NCBI RefSeq assembly: GCF_019249725.2
Contig: NZ_CP137559.1
Location: forward strand, 3,619,001 to 3,683,000
DNA: 64,000 nt
Direction of reading: 5' to 3'
Source: Segatella hominis
GTDB taxonomy: Bacteria; Bacteroidota; Bacteroidia; Bacteroidales; Bacteroidaceae
The position numbers and the translations under genes are program-made. How positions within the stretch are numbered: the first letter of the stretch is position 1; the number at the start of each line of letters is the position of its first letter. The notes under the pieces are model-generated. The model was not told where the DNA came from. It ran no database searches and was given only the letters and a program-made list of their open reading frames with translations. This document shows positions 45,102 to 54,443 of this stretch, piece after piece.

Positions 45102-47030
45102 TTATTTTATAGTTACATTTTGATTATTACGTGTTTGTATATCTTTTATTCTGCCGATGATATCGGTGTTGGTCTGAGAGATGATACGCAGGTCTCTGTA
45201 CAGACGCATTCTGAATCTCCACATACGCAGGTATAATACGATGCCGAGTGGTACGATGATAGCCGCAGCGATATTCAGCCATTTCCTTTCGAATGGTCTT
45301 GTATGTGCCTTGGTGGTCAGAATCGGATATTTGTTCAAATCGTGCAGAATGAACTTGTTCTTTGTATTTGTCAGGTCTTCTATCACGTTCTCCAACTCCT
45401 CGCTGATGCGTTCTATCTCGTGGTCAGGCTGATATCTGAAGAATACATTGATGAAATTAGGCAGTCTTTTGAGGTGCTGCACCTTATTATATATATATAT
45501 ATCTTCTGTAATCTTTTCCAGTTTTTCTGCATCTGCCGTGTAATCCGGGTTGTTGATGATGACTTCCTTGCCGAAAATGTGGCGTTTCAGTCGGATGCCC
45601 AGCAGTTTTGCAAAGAATTCCTTATAGGCATCGATATTGAACACGGCAGAGTCGTTGGTGGCTTTCCTGGTGACGAAGATAGCCAGTGGAATCATGACCG
45701 CTGATGCCAAACCCTTACCAAACCAGATGGCCCACATTCCGCTTCTTGCCATTCTGTATCCGGAATTATCCAAGATGAAGTAGATGATGAAAATCAGTAC
45801 GGATATCACGACAGGAAAACCGAGTCCTCCTTTTCGGATGATGGCACCGAGTGGTGCGCCGATGAAGAAGAATATCAGGCACGATAGGGCTAGCATGAAC
45901 TTGCTGATGGCTTCGATTTTGTGTAATCTGATAATCTGATCTGCATCACCGGTCATCATGCTCTTGAAATCCAGGTCGCTCGATGCTTGACGGATATCCG
46001 ACAAAGCGCTGTTGATAACTCTGATCTTCTGGTCTTGCGGGAGTCTGTTGAATAGGGTATCTATCTCATATCCCTTTGCTTCGGCCTTCTTGATGGCATT
46101 GGCAGAGTCTGCTTTGCTGACAGATGGGATTCGGTAATATCTGACACTTGCATCTGCCAGATAGCTTCTTCCTACAGAGTCATATCTCGCATTCAGCGAG
46201 TCGATGGTATGATAAATCTGTTCCAAACTCTTGCCCTTGGCGTTGTTGGATAGTGATGCTGCGTCTGTCATATTGAAATCAGCATCGAAGTCCAGGACAA
46301 TTCTTTTGCTGATAAACGACTCTCTTCGGTATGGCACGGAAGCACTGTTCGCCATTTCGCTACTTTGCATGTTCTCAAACCATTCGCCGCTCCAGAGGGT
46401 GAGCAGGAGGTGCTTCTTTTCGGCAGTACTCTGGAGCATGGCAGAGTCGGCAAGAATGATGGCGGCATCTTCGTAGCTGTCTGTCATGCGGTAGATCATT
46501 ACTCCATAGAGCTTACCGGTTTTGATATCTTTCTTCTGCACATACAGGTTGCAGTTTGGAATACCATCATAGAAAATGCCTTCCGGGATTTCCAGTTCCG
46601 GACTCTTCTGTTTCATGGAGATGAGGAGTTGGGTAAGTTTCATGTTGGACCTTGGACCAATGTTGTTTTGGAAGTAGAAGGAACCAAACATGATGATGAT
46701 GGTGATGATGATCAGAGACCGGAAGGATTGCATCAGGGAAATACCCGCAGCCTTGATGGCTGTAAGCTCTGAACTTTCACCGAGATTACCAAACGTGATC
46801 AGTGAGGAAAGAAGAATAGCAAGTGGTAATGCTTGGGGAACAAGCATTAATCCCATATACCAGAAAAATTGGGCCATCACTTCCATGGTCAGTCCTTTTC
46901 CGATGAGTTCGTCAATGTATCTCCACAAGAATTGCATCATCAGCACAAACTGGCAGATGAAAAATGTTCCTATGAAGAGTAAGCCAAACTGTTTGGCGAT
47001 AAATATGTCTAATTTTTTAATTCGAAGCAT
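45102..47030 (-). CDS. LptF/LptG-family (YjgP/YjgQ) permease
   Basis: Inner-membrane component of the lipopolysaccharide export ABC transporter. The start at 47030 (MLRIKKLDIFIAKQFGLLFIGTFFICQFVLMMQFLW) is preferred: earlier Met codons fall within about 11 bases of the -7 box or before it. Helices appear at residues ~15-35, ~50-75 (VPQALPLAILLSSLITFGNLGESSELTAIKAAG, a family signature), ~95-115 and four near ~385-480, with a large periplasmic beta-rich part between. A long C-terminal cytoplasmic/periplasmic extension with one more helix makes it longer (642 aa) than the ~360-residue E. coli proteins, which is usual in Bacteroidota. Confidence 0.9.
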   Translation of the reverse strand: MLRIKKLDIFIAKQFGLLFIGTFFICQFVLMMQFLWRYIDELIGKGLTMEVMAQFFWYMGLMLVPQALPLAILLSSLITFGNLGESSELTAIKAAGISLMQSFRSLIIITIIIMFGSFYFQNNIGPRSNMKLTQLLISMKQKSPELEIPEGIFYDGIPNCNLYVQKKDIKTGKLYGVMIYRMTDSYEDAAIILADSAMLQSTAEKKHLLLTLWSGEWFENMQSSEMANSASVPYRRESFISKRIVLDFDADFNMTDAASLSNNAKGKSLEQIYHTIDSLNARYDSVGRSYLADASVRYYRIPSVSKADSANAIKKAEAKGYEIDTLFNRLPQDQKIRVINSALSDIRQASSDLDFKSMMTGDADQIIRLHKIEAISKFMLALSCLIFFFIGAPLGAIIRKGGLGFPVVISVLIFIIYFILDNSGYRMARSGMWAIWFGKGLASAVMIPLAIFVTRKATNDSAVFNIDAYKEFFAKLLGIRLKRHIFGKEVIINNPDYTADAEKLEKITEDIYIYNKVQHLKRLPNFINVFFRYQPDHEIERISEELENVIEDLTNTKNKFILHDLNKYPILTTKAHTRPFERKWLNIAAAIIVPLGIVLYLRMWRFRMRLYRDLRIISQTNTDIIGRIKDIQTRNNQNVTIK

Positions 47031-47085
47031 CTTATTTATGTCTATTGAACAAGTCGGTATATTCCGTTTATTCATTTTCAGTCTG

Positions 47086-47093
47086 CAAAGGTA
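47086..47093 (-). promoter_or_regulatory. -7 box of the lptF/G-ribBA unit
   Basis: TACCTTTG on the - strand, 56 bp before the chosen start at 47030. It helps reject the upstream alternative starts. Confidence 0.65.
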
Positions 47094-47239
47094 ACACAAA
47101 AAAATAGAATATCCTTCATTTTTGCAGATTTTATATATTTATTAAGGTGTAAAATAGGCTGCAAATAGGGTGAAAATAAAAAAATGCACTTTTTTCGAAA
47201 AAAAATGCAGAAAAATTTGTTCAATTCAAAATAATGTAT

Positions 47240-47247
47240 TACCTTTG
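47240..47247 (+). promoter_or_regulatory. -7 box of the tRNA gene
   Basis: TACCTTTG, 32 bp before the mature tRNA start. Confidence 0.7.
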
Positions 47248-47279
47248 CACCCGCAATCGAGAAAACGATTTGCTGTGAT

Positions 47280-47353
47280 GGCGGGATAGCTCAGCTGGTT
47301 AGAGCGTCGGATTCATAATCCGGAGGTCGTGGGTTCGGGTCCCACCCCCGCTA
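47280..47353 (+). tRNA. tRNA with CAT anticodon (tRNA-Met, elongator type)
   Basis: The 74-nt cloverleaf folds as acceptor GGCGGGA with CCCCGCT, D arm GCTC-AGCTGGTTA-GAGC, anticodon arm TCGGA-TTCATAA-TCCGG, five-base variable loop and T arm GTGGG-TTCGGGT-CCCAC, discriminator A. The anticodon is CAT. A-C at position 7/66 is a mismatch at the base of the acceptor. The initiator-specific three G-C pairs in the anticodon stem are absent, so it is elongator Met or, less likely, the lysidine-modified Ile tRNA. CCA is not encoded. Confidence 0.95.
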
Positions 47354-47360
47354 CAAAAAA

Positions 47361-47389
47361 AACACTAACTGAAAAGTTAGTGTTTTTTT
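47361..47389 (+). terminator. Terminator after the tRNA
   Basis: Perfect stem AACACTAACT (47361-47370) / AGTTAGTGTT (47375-47384), loop GAAA, then a T run. The rest of the gap up to 47640 is AT-rich with no gene seen. Confidence 0.93.
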
Positions 47390-47651
47390 ATGCTCAAAAC
47401 TTTCCCGATTTTATCCACAAGGTTTTATAAAGTTATCCACATCTTTCTATTTATTGTTGATAACTGTTGTATATATCTGAATATGAAATGTTTATTCTTG
47501 TAGTTTAAGGTGTTGGTATCTTCATTGGATTTTGGATTATACCGCTTTTTATCTTCCTTTTTTCTTTTTCTCCAAACCAGGTTTATAGGCTCTAATTTTG
47601 AAAATTATTAAAAAATATTGCATTCTTGTTTGATATTTCAAAAAATAATCG

Positions 47652-47659
47652 TATATTTG
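47652..47659 (+). promoter_or_regulatory. -7 box of the hybrid two-component regulator gene
   Basis: TATATTTG, 75 bp before the ATG at 47734. Confidence 0.5.
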
Positions 47660-47733
47660 TCACGAATTTCAATATTAGTAAAAATGCCTTTTGAGGGATA
47701 AACTGCAATATGGTTATTTAAATTTCAAAGTTT

Positions 47734-50622
47734 ATGAAGTGTTATAATACCAGACTATTCCATTTTATAATAATTGTATTAATTGGATTTGTTGGCTGTT
47801 TACTTACTGTTGGCTGCGTGAAGCATCCAAAGAAATATGTCATCGGAGTATCCCAATGCTCTGAGGATATTTGGCGCGATAAACTCAATGATGAGTTGAA
47901 AATGGGAGAATACCTCAATGATTCTATTATTGTGAAACTTGCTTCTTCGAATGATGATAATGTGTTGCAGAACAAGCAGGTCAACCAGTTTGTAGATGAA
48001 GGTGTAGATTTGCTGATTATTTCTCCTAATCAGATGAGTGCCATTTCCAAGGCTGTTGAGCGTGCCTATGACAAGGGAATCCCTGTGATTTTGTATGACC
48101 GTATGTCCAATACTGATAAATATACAGCTTTCATAGGTTGTGACAATTATAAGATAGGTAACTCTATGGGCAAATATATAGCTCAGCAACTGCAGGGTAA
48201 GGGACGTGTTGTTGAGATTTGCGGACTTGAAGGGTCTTCCCCTGCTTTGGAGCGTCATCGTGGTTTTATGGATGCGCTTAAATCCTATCCGGATGTTCAA
48301 GTAGTAGCTTCTGCTGGTGGAGATTGGAAGGAGGAAAGCGGTATTCGTGCAATGAAGAAAATACTGAAAAAGACGCAGGATTTTGATTTCGTCTTTGCTC
48401 ATAACGACCGCTTGGCTTGGGGTGCATACGTGGCTGCTAAGCAGATGGGCGTAAACCGCAATTATAAATATACCGGTGTGGATGGTATGGCAACCGAGGG
48501 TGGGGGCCTGGAACTCGTGCGTGATGGAGTGTTTGATGCTTCCTATCTTTATCCTACTAAAGGCGATGAGGTTATTGCCTTAGCAATGAAGATATTAAAG
48601 CATCAACCTTACAAACGCGATAATTTCTTGAGTACTTCCATCATCACCAAGGCTAATGCAGAGCTTACTTTGATGGAAGCAAGAGATGCTGAGCGTCAGG
48701 CTCGGAATCTGAAAACTTTGCATAAGCAAGTCGATCAGTATCTTGCTGATTATAATTCTCAGCAAGTCATGCTGATAGGCTTATGTCTGTTTCTTTTTAT
48801 CTGTATTGCTGGTGCAGCGCTGATATTCAGAGGTTATGTTGTTAAAGTAAAGTTGAACGAAAAACTGGCAAATACGAACGATGAACTGAAAAGGGTTAAT
48901 GGCGAATTGGGACAGAAAAATGATGAGCTAAAGCGCTTGAATGATGAAGTTATGGAATTAACTAATTCCCGTTTGGTATTCTTTACCAACATCAGTCATG
49001 AACTTCGCACGCCGCTTACTTTGATAGCAAATCCGGTAGAGATGCTTTTGGAGGATAATAGTATCAAGGGGAAAGCAAGAGATTTGCTGAAGATGGTACA
49101 GCGTAATGCCTTGGCACTTCAGCAGTTAGTAGGAAGTATTCTTGATTTCCGCAAGATTCAGAATGGAAAGATGGATTTGGAACTTTATCGTTTTGACCTT
49201 GTAAAGGCGTTGACGCTTTGGACAAGTGATTTCCTGCTGGCAGCTGAACGTAAGCATATCATGCTTCATCTGGATGTAGAAGAATTTAAGAGACAGGGAA
49301 AGATAGTGGCTGATAAAGAGAAAATTGCTCGTGTAGTATTCAATCTCTTAAGCAATGCCTTGAAATATACTCCTGCTGGAGGCGATATTTTTGTATCTTT
49401 AAAAATGGTTGATCCTCATCAGGTTAAAGGTTTATCTGCCGAGACCATCAATTCTTATAAGGATTTTTTCCGTATCGATGTGCGTGATACGGGCATGGGA
49501 ATTTCTCATGAAGAAGCTGAAAAGGTGTTTGAACGTTTCTTTCAGACCAAAGGTGCTGCCAGTGGAACGGGTATCGGATTGGCACTTGTCAAGTCGTTTG
49601 TGGAGTTACATCATGGCAAGGCTTGGGTGGAGAGCAAAACGGATCAGGGTAGCAATTTTATAGTAGTTATTCCTTGTAAACAGATAGGTGATGCACAGGT
49701 TATCCACAATGATGAGGAAATTGTGGATAACTCTGAAAGTGCTTCATTATCAGTAGGTAAAATGACGATTAATGAGTCTGATCTGCAGTATATCGACGAT
49801 GGAAATAAACAAAATGGAAAACTCCAGAAGTTGTTGGATGAGCAAGGAAATAAACCTTCTTTATTGGTGATTGATGATAATAATGACATTCGTCAATATA
49901 TTCGCACGCTTTTGCAGGATAAGTTTTATATCTTTGAGGCTTCCGATGGTAAGGAAGGTTTGGAAATCGCCCGGAAGGAAGTTCCTGATTTGGTAATCTG
50001 TGATGTCATGATGCCTGTGATGAATGGTTTGGAATTTACAAGGCAGTTGAAGACCCAGACCATCACTTCTCATATTCCTGTCATTGTGCTCACTGCTAAA
50101 AATCTGGATGAGCATCGTGCCCAAGGTTATGAGTATGGTGCTGATTCTTACATTACCAAACCATTTCATGGCAAGGTTCTTTTGTCCCGTATAGAAAACC
50201 TTCTCAAGCAGCGAAGATTGCTGAAGAGTCATTTTGAGAATATTTTCAATCAGACTTCTCAAACAGCAGAACAGGAAGTAGCTATGAACCAGTTGGAAGA
50301 TAGAGACAAGCAGTTCCTCAATCAACTTCATGCTATTATCCAGAAGAATCTTTCAGACAGTGAGTTTGGCGTAGAGGATATTGGCAAAGGAATCGGCTTG
50401 AGTCGTGTGCAACTCTATCGTAAGGTGAAAGCTATGACGGGTTCTTCTGTAGTAGATTTGCTTCGCAAGGCTCGTCTTGCCAAGGCTAAACGACTACTTG
50501 AAAGCCGTAGTATGAGTGTTTCAGAGGTCGCCTATGATGTCGGTTTTTCTGCACCTTCTTACTTTACGAAGTGCTTTAAGGAAGAATATGGTATGTTGCC
50601 AGGAGAAGTAGGGAATAAGTAA
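47734..50622 (+). CDS. Hybrid two-component system regulator with periplasmic sugar-binding sensor (fructan type)
   Basis: One polypeptide (962 aa) spans sensor to DNA binding. An N-terminal membrane segment (FIIIVLIGFVGCLLTVGC) is followed by a RbsB-like periplasmic binding domain (~30-320: YVIGVSQCSEDIWRDKL, SPNQMSAISKAVERAYDKGIPVILYDR, GLEGSSPALERHRGFMDAL). A second helix (~345-365) and coiled coil lead to the HisKA phospho-acceptor His422 in NISHELRTP, an HATPase (DTGMGIS, GTGIGLAL), a receiver with Asp757 in VICDVMMPVMNG, and an AraC-type HTH (LSRVQLYRKVKAMTG, VAYDVGFSAPSYFTKCFKEEYG). The sensor type is the one of the Bacteroides fructose-binding regulator BT1754. With GH32, a permease and fructokinase downstream, it most likely senses fructose and switches on the fructan genes. 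Confidence 0.93.
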   Translation: MKCYNTRLFHFIIIVLIGFVGCLLTVGCVKHPKKYVIGVSQCSEDIWRDKLNDELKMGEYLNDSIIVKLASSNDDNVLQNKQVNQFVDEGVDLLIISPNQMSAISKAVERAYDKGIPVILYDRMSNTDKYTAFIGCDNYKIGNSMGKYIAQQLQGKGRVVEICGLEGSSPALERHRGFMDALKSYPDVQVVASAGGDWKEESGIRAMKKILKKTQDFDFVFAHNDRLAWGAYVAAKQMGVNRNYKYTGVDGMATEGGGLELVRDGVFDASYLYPTKGDEVIALAMKILKHQPYKRDNFLSTSIITKANAELTLMEARDAERQARNLKTLHKQVDQYLADYNSQQVMLIGLCLFLFICIAGAALIFRGYVVKVKLNEKLANTNDELKRVNGELGQKNDELKRLNDEVMELTNSRLVFFTNISHELRTPLTLIANPVEMLLEDNSIKGKARDLLKMVQRNALALQQLVGSILDFRKIQNGKMDLELYRFDLVKALTLWTSDFLLAAERKHIMLHLDVEEFKRQGKIVADKEKIARVVFNLLSNALKYTPAGGDIFVSLKMVDPHQVKGLSAETINSYKDFFRIDVRDTGMGISHEEAEKVFERFFQTKGAASGTGIGLALVKSFVELHHGKAWVESKTDQGSNFIVVIPCKQIGDAQVIHNDEEIVDNSESASLSVGKMTINESDLQYIDDGNKQNGKLQKLLDEQGNKPSLLVIDDNNDIRQYIRTLLQDKFYIFEASDGKEGLEIARKEVPDLVICDVMMPVMNGLEFTRQLKTQTITSHIPVIVLTAKNLDEHRAQGYEYGADSYITKPFHGKVLLSRIENLLKQRRLLKSHFENIFNQTSQTAEQEVAMNQLEDRDKQFLNQLHAIIQKNLSDSEFGVEDIGKGIGLSRVQLYRKVKAMTGSSVVDLLRKARLAKAKRLLESRSMSVSEVAYDVGFSAPSYFTKCFKEEYGMLPGEVGNK

Positions 50623-50627
50623 AGTCT

Positions 50628-51746
50628 TTATTCCCAATCTTCAAACTCCAGTTCCAGTTCCCGGTATTCTGGTCCTTGGCTACTGTTTTCCCTGTCCTCT
50701 TTCTTTGCTTCTTCTGAAGTAGCATTGCTTACAGACAAGCCGAGAAGGCGGATAGGGCGGCTGGCGGAGTAATCCACTTGTTGGAGCAATCGCTTGGCAA
50801 GTGGGAGTATTTCTCCTTTTTCCTTCAGGATTTTCTCTTGTGAAATGCTGCGGGTAATCTGGGTGAAGTCGGAAAACTTCACCTTTAAAGTTAATGTTCT
50901 ACCCTCAAACCCACTCTTGGAAATCCGCTCCTGGAGTTCAAGTACTGAATGATAGAGTTCTATGATGACTGCCGTTTTTTTATAGATATCTTCCAGAAAA
51001 GTCTGTTCGCATCCCACAGACTTCCTCACTCTGCTTGTGATAACAGGTCTGTTGTCTATCCCACGGGCAAAGTCATAGAAGATATGACCGGCTTTTCCGA
51101 ACACTTCAACCAGATGTTCCTCGGATACTTTCCGTAGGTCAGCTCCGTTGAAGATACCCATGAAGTGCATCTTTTGCAAGGTTTTCTTGCCCACGCCCCA
51201 GAAATCCTCTACTGGTAGCTGGGCGATGAAATCGAGTGCCTTGTCGGGATGAATGGTGCAGATACCATCAGGTTTACGGTAATCAGAAGCCACTTTGGCG
51301 AGAAACTTGCAGTAGCTGATGCCAGCCGAGGCGGTGAGTCCGGTTGCTTCCTTGATACGGGTTTTGATTTCTTTGGCGATATCCACCGCCAGTTCTATCC
51401 CTTTCTTATTCTGTGTTACATCAAGAAAGGCTTCATCTATGGAGATGGGTTCGATGAGATCGGTATATTCCTGGAATATCTGATGTATCTGATGGGATAT
51501 TTTAGCGTAATAATCATGCCGGCAGGGCACGATGATGAGATTAGGGCAGCGCTGCTTGGCCTGAGCGATGGATTGCGCCGAGTGAACGCCATACTTCCTT
51601 GCCTCATAGCTGGCTGTAGAAACCACACCACGTGGTCCGTCGAAGCCAACCGCTACCGGTTTGCCCCGAAGTTCCGGATTGTCTCTTTGCTCTACAGCCG
51701 CAAAGAAAGCATCCATGTCGATATGTATGATCTTGCGTTCTTCCAT
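50628..51746 (-). CDS. dinB: DNA polymerase IV (Y-family)
   Basis: Translesion polymerase of 372 residues: HIDMDAFFAAVEQRDNPELRGKPVAVG (metal-binding Asp), SYEARKYGV, the catalytic SIDEAFLDVT block, a HhH-containing segment (LPVEDFWGVGKKTLQKMHFMGI) and a little-finger domain (LTLKVKFSDFTQITRS). It ends 5 bp from the convergent stop of the regulator gene. A - strand -7 box lies at 51782-51789. It has no functional tie to fructan use and separates the regulator from its likely targets. Confidence 0.95.
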   Translation of the reverse strand: MEERKIIHIDMDAFFAAVEQRDNPELRGKPVAVGFDGPRGVVSTASYEARKYGVHSAQSIAQAKQRCPNLIIVPCRHDYYAKISHQIHQIFQEYTDLIEPISIDEAFLDVTQNKKGIELAVDIAKEIKTRIKEATGLTASAGISYCKFLAKVASDYRKPDGICTIHPDKALDFIAQLPVEDFWGVGKKTLQKMHFMGIFNGADLRKVSEEHLVEVFGKAGHIFYDFARGIDNRPVITSRVRKSVGCEQTFLEDIYKKTAVIIELYHSVLELQERISKSGFEGRTLTLKVKFSDFTQITRSISQEKILKEKGEILPLAKRLLQQVDYSASRPIRLLGLSVSNATSEEAKKEDRENSSQGPEYRELELEFEDWE

Positions 51747-51781
51747 CGTCTTGTTGTAATTCGACTTATCTCAATCTGATG

Positions 51782-51789
51782 CAAAGATA
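51782..51789 (-). promoter_or_regulatory. -7 box of dinB
   Basis: TATCTTTG on the - strand, 36 bp before the start codon. Confidence 0.6.
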
Positions 51790-51871
51790 CTGTTTTATTC
51801 TTTTTTGAAACAAATCTTTTAGAAAATTTTGCTTATTAGATGCTTCAGGTGCTTCTTTTGCTGATAAAAAA

Positions 51872-51965
51872 CGTTCATTGGCTATTAATTTTGTTGCAAT
51901 GAACGGAAAGTTATATCAGATGAAAGGATATTTTAAGTATGTGTTTAGACCTTTATATAATTTTG
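51872..51965 (+). promoter_or_regulatory. Promoter/operator region of the fructan outer-membrane gene
   Basis: A perfect 9-bp inverted repeat CGTTCATTG (51872-51880) / CAATGAACG (51897-51905) is followed by ATGAAAG at 51920, which is 21 bp from ATGAACG at 51899. GATGAAAGGATATTTTA (51919-51935) resembles GATGAACGATATTTTA before the permease (56398-56413). The likely -7 box is TAATTTTG at 51958-51965; another TAATTTTG lies in the repeat spacer (51886-51893). Confidence 0.55.
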
Positions 51966-52011
51966 CATCAGAAATCAAAACAATAACGCTAACAATTAAA
52001 ACATTAAGGTT

Positions 52012-54312
52012 ATGAATACCTATTCTATGAGAAAGTCAGCAGCCATGGTGCTTGCACTTTCATTGGTAAATGTTACAGCAGCTTTTGCACAGGATGATAA
52101 TGCAAATGCTAAGGAAGAGGGTAACCGCAACGTGATGCTCAATGCAGCCAGTGCGAATGGTCCTCGTGAGATTCAGATAGGTTTGCCTTCTGCCGATGTC
52201 AACGTATTGGAGAATGGTCTGCCTGTTACTTACGCTACCAATCCTCATTCTGTCAATACTATCTGGCGTGGTGATGCAAGTTTGAGCCATCAGGGTTTGC
52301 TCAAGATTGCCGAGACTGCCATCACTACCGGTAATATCGGTTATGCCGTGAACTCTTTCACCCAGAAGGGACAGAAGGGATTCAATGGTACGCTGAACTA
52401 TAAGAGCAATCACTTCGGATTGCAGGAATTCTCTCTGAATATGAACGGTGATTTGGGAAGCGACTGGTACTACAGCTTTAATATGTATCAGGATTTCGAC
52501 CCGGGTACCTTCAAGATCAAGTCAACTCCTTATCAGGACCGTACCCAGATCTACAAGGCACTCATCACCAAGAAGTACAACGGCAACCGTGGCGAGTTCA
52601 CAGCCATGTACAAGTATGCCAATAGCCACAATGTGTATAACTACGCTACCCAGAGTGCTCCATTCATCTATGTTGGCGATGGAAGCGTAAAGGAGTATGG
52701 CGATTTCAAACTCGGTACCACCTCTTATCTCCCTATCGATAACGAGATGACTTATCGCAATATGCGTACCGGCAAGTTGGAGCAGACTTCTCTCTACGAT
52801 GCCTGCCTGAACAAGGCAAGCGAGGTAACCCTGATGAACAACTACCGTTTTGACAACGGTTTGAACTGGAAGGCTACCTTGAAGTATGATCACTCCCGTG
52901 GTGCGATGGTTTACCAGACTCCAATGGCTATCATCGACTTGAAGAGCGCAGCTAATCAGGGCGTATATAATTATAAGTATCGCGATATCGACGGCCAGAC
53001 CAAGGCTTACGATGGTCAGTACATCCAGACCCGTATGTCATGTCTCAATGCCGGTAAGATTGATGAGGCTCTTTTCACCACCGAGCTCAGCAAGAAATTC
53101 AGTACTTCCACCTTCCGTCTTGGCGTGAATGAGTGGTTCTACCATATCGATTATTGCTCAAATACAACCATGTATGATCAGAGTGTTCCTGCAGATGGCA
53201 GTTTTGCCCTGCGCGTTTGGGATGCCAACCAGCGCAATGGCTACTTCTACGATTTCAACAAGAATGCCTCTGAGTATTACAAGGGAAGCGAAAACAAGCT
53301 GGCTCTCTACTTCACTCACGATTGGGATGTTACCAACAAGTTGAATCTCTACTATGGTGCCCGTCTGGAGTGGCAGAAGCTGAAGGGTGAAAACGCAGCA
53401 GTGAAGAATGCCAAGGGTGAATTCGTAGGTCGTTTCGCAGATTACTATCTTGGTGCTATCGCAGCAGATGGAACCAAGATTGCTCCAGCAGACTTGAGCT
53501 ACAACTGGATCAACTATGATTTCTCTGTAGCAGCAACTTATAAGTTGACCGATAACTTCGGCTTCACTGGCGATTTCACTTACATCGTTCAGCATCCTAA
53601 GTTCGAGGCTTTTGCCCCAGCTACATTGCCAAATACAGATCAGATCTCTGTGCCACTCGGTCGTGCAGGTATCTACTACAACAACTCATGGTTGAGCCTG
53701 ACATCGTTGTTCTCTTATATCTCAAAGACCAACAATAATGCAACTCTCAACCTGCAGCATGGCAGTGAAATCAAGGCAGCTCCAATGTCTTACGATATCC
53801 AGACATGGGGATGGACAACCGACGCTGTGGCTCATCCATTCAAGGGATTCGATTTCCACTTCCTCTTCACTTATCAGAAGCCAACTTACAAGAAGTATGA
53901 AACCAGCGTCACCTTCAACGATGGTTCTGTTGGCAAAATCAACGCCACTGGCAATATCGTAGCAGAGATTCCTCAGATTCTCATCGAGTTGGATCCAAGC
54001 TACATGATTACCAAGGACATCAAGCTCTGGACCAGCTTCCGTTACTTCAGCAAGACCTACGCCAACATCAACGAGGCATATTACTTCAACGGTCACTGGG
54101 AGACTTTCGGAGGTTTGAACTGGCAGGCAACCAAGCGCTTAGCTCTCGGCTGCACCGTAGTCAACTTCCTCAACCAGACTGGTGCCAAGGGTAGTATTGC
54201 AGGTGCCGAGCTGATTACCAAGGATGAGGCTAAGGGAATCAAAAACCAGATTATGACGGGTAGCTATCTCCGTCCATTCACTGTAGAATTTACAGCTTCG
54301 CTGAAGTTCTAA
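52012..54312 (+). CDS. TonB-dependent-receptor-like outer-membrane barrel of the fructan locus
   Basis: A 766-residue exported protein (signal peptide ending NVTAAFAQ). It shows alternating beta-strand patterns over most of its length and ends in EFTASLKF with a terminal Phe, as outer-membrane barrels do. Residues ~45-120 (REIQIGLPSADVNVLENGLPVTY...LLKIAETAITTGNIGYAVNSF) look like a divergent TonB plug; there is no carboxypeptidase-like N-terminal domain as in SusC and no SusD gene follows. It leads the fructan enzyme genes, so transport of fructo-oligosaccharides through the outer membrane is the likely role. Direct TonB dependence is uncertain because no clear TonB box is visible. Confidence 0.75.
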   Translation: MNTYSMRKSAAMVLALSLVNVTAAFAQDDNANAKEEGNRNVMLNAASANGPREIQIGLPSADVNVLENGLPVTYATNPHSVNTIWRGDASLSHQGLLKIAETAITTGNIGYAVNSFTQKGQKGFNGTLNYKSNHFGLQEFSLNMNGDLGSDWYYSFNMYQDFDPGTFKIKSTPYQDRTQIYKALITKKYNGNRGEFTAMYKYANSHNVYNYATQSAPFIYVGDGSVKEYGDFKLGTTSYLPIDNEMTYRNMRTGKLEQTSLYDACLNKASEVTLMNNYRFDNGLNWKATLKYDHSRGAMVYQTPMAIIDLKSAANQGVYNYKYRDIDGQTKAYDGQYIQTRMSCLNAGKIDEALFTTELSKKFSTSTFRLGVNEWFYHIDYCSNTTMYDQSVPADGSFALRVWDANQRNGYFYDFNKNASEYYKGSENKLALYFTHDWDVTNKLNLYYGARLEWQKLKGENAAVKNAKGEFVGRFADYYLGAIAADGTKIAPADLSYNWINYDFSVAATYKLTDNFGFTGDFTYIVQHPKFEAFAPATLPNTDQISVPLGRAGIYYNNSWLSLTSLFSYISKTNNNATLNLQHGSEIKAAPMSYDIQTWGWTTDAVAHPFKGFDFHFLFTYQKPTYKKYETSVTFNDGSVGKINATGNIVAEIPQILIELDPSYMITKDIKLWTSFRYFSKTYANINEAYYFNGHWETFGGLNWQATKRLALGCTVVNFLNQTGAKGSIAGAELITKDEAKGIKNQIMTGSYLRPFTVEFTASLKF

Positions 54313-54338
54313 GCGATATAAATATCAATAAACATCAT

Positions 54339-54377
54339 CGACAGCTCCTATATATAATATAATGTATAGGGCTGTCG
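54339..54377 (+). other. Intercistronic stem-loop between the barrel gene and GH32
   Basis: CGACAGC-T-CCTATA (54339-54352) pairs with TATAGGGCTGTCG (54365-54377), 13 pairs with one bulge and an AT-rich loop. No T run follows, so it is more likely an mRNA-processing or stability element than a terminator. Confidence 0.6.
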
Positions 54378-54443
54378 GTAATAACAAAGATAAAGCTACG
54401 TTCTATATATAAATAAACAATAACAATTAACAATAATAGTACA

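Noticed and set aside
47280..47353. Initiator tRNA-Met
   Set aside because: The anticodon stem lacks the three consecutive G-C pairs expected next to the loop, and the acceptor begins with a G.T pair rather than the initiator mismatch.
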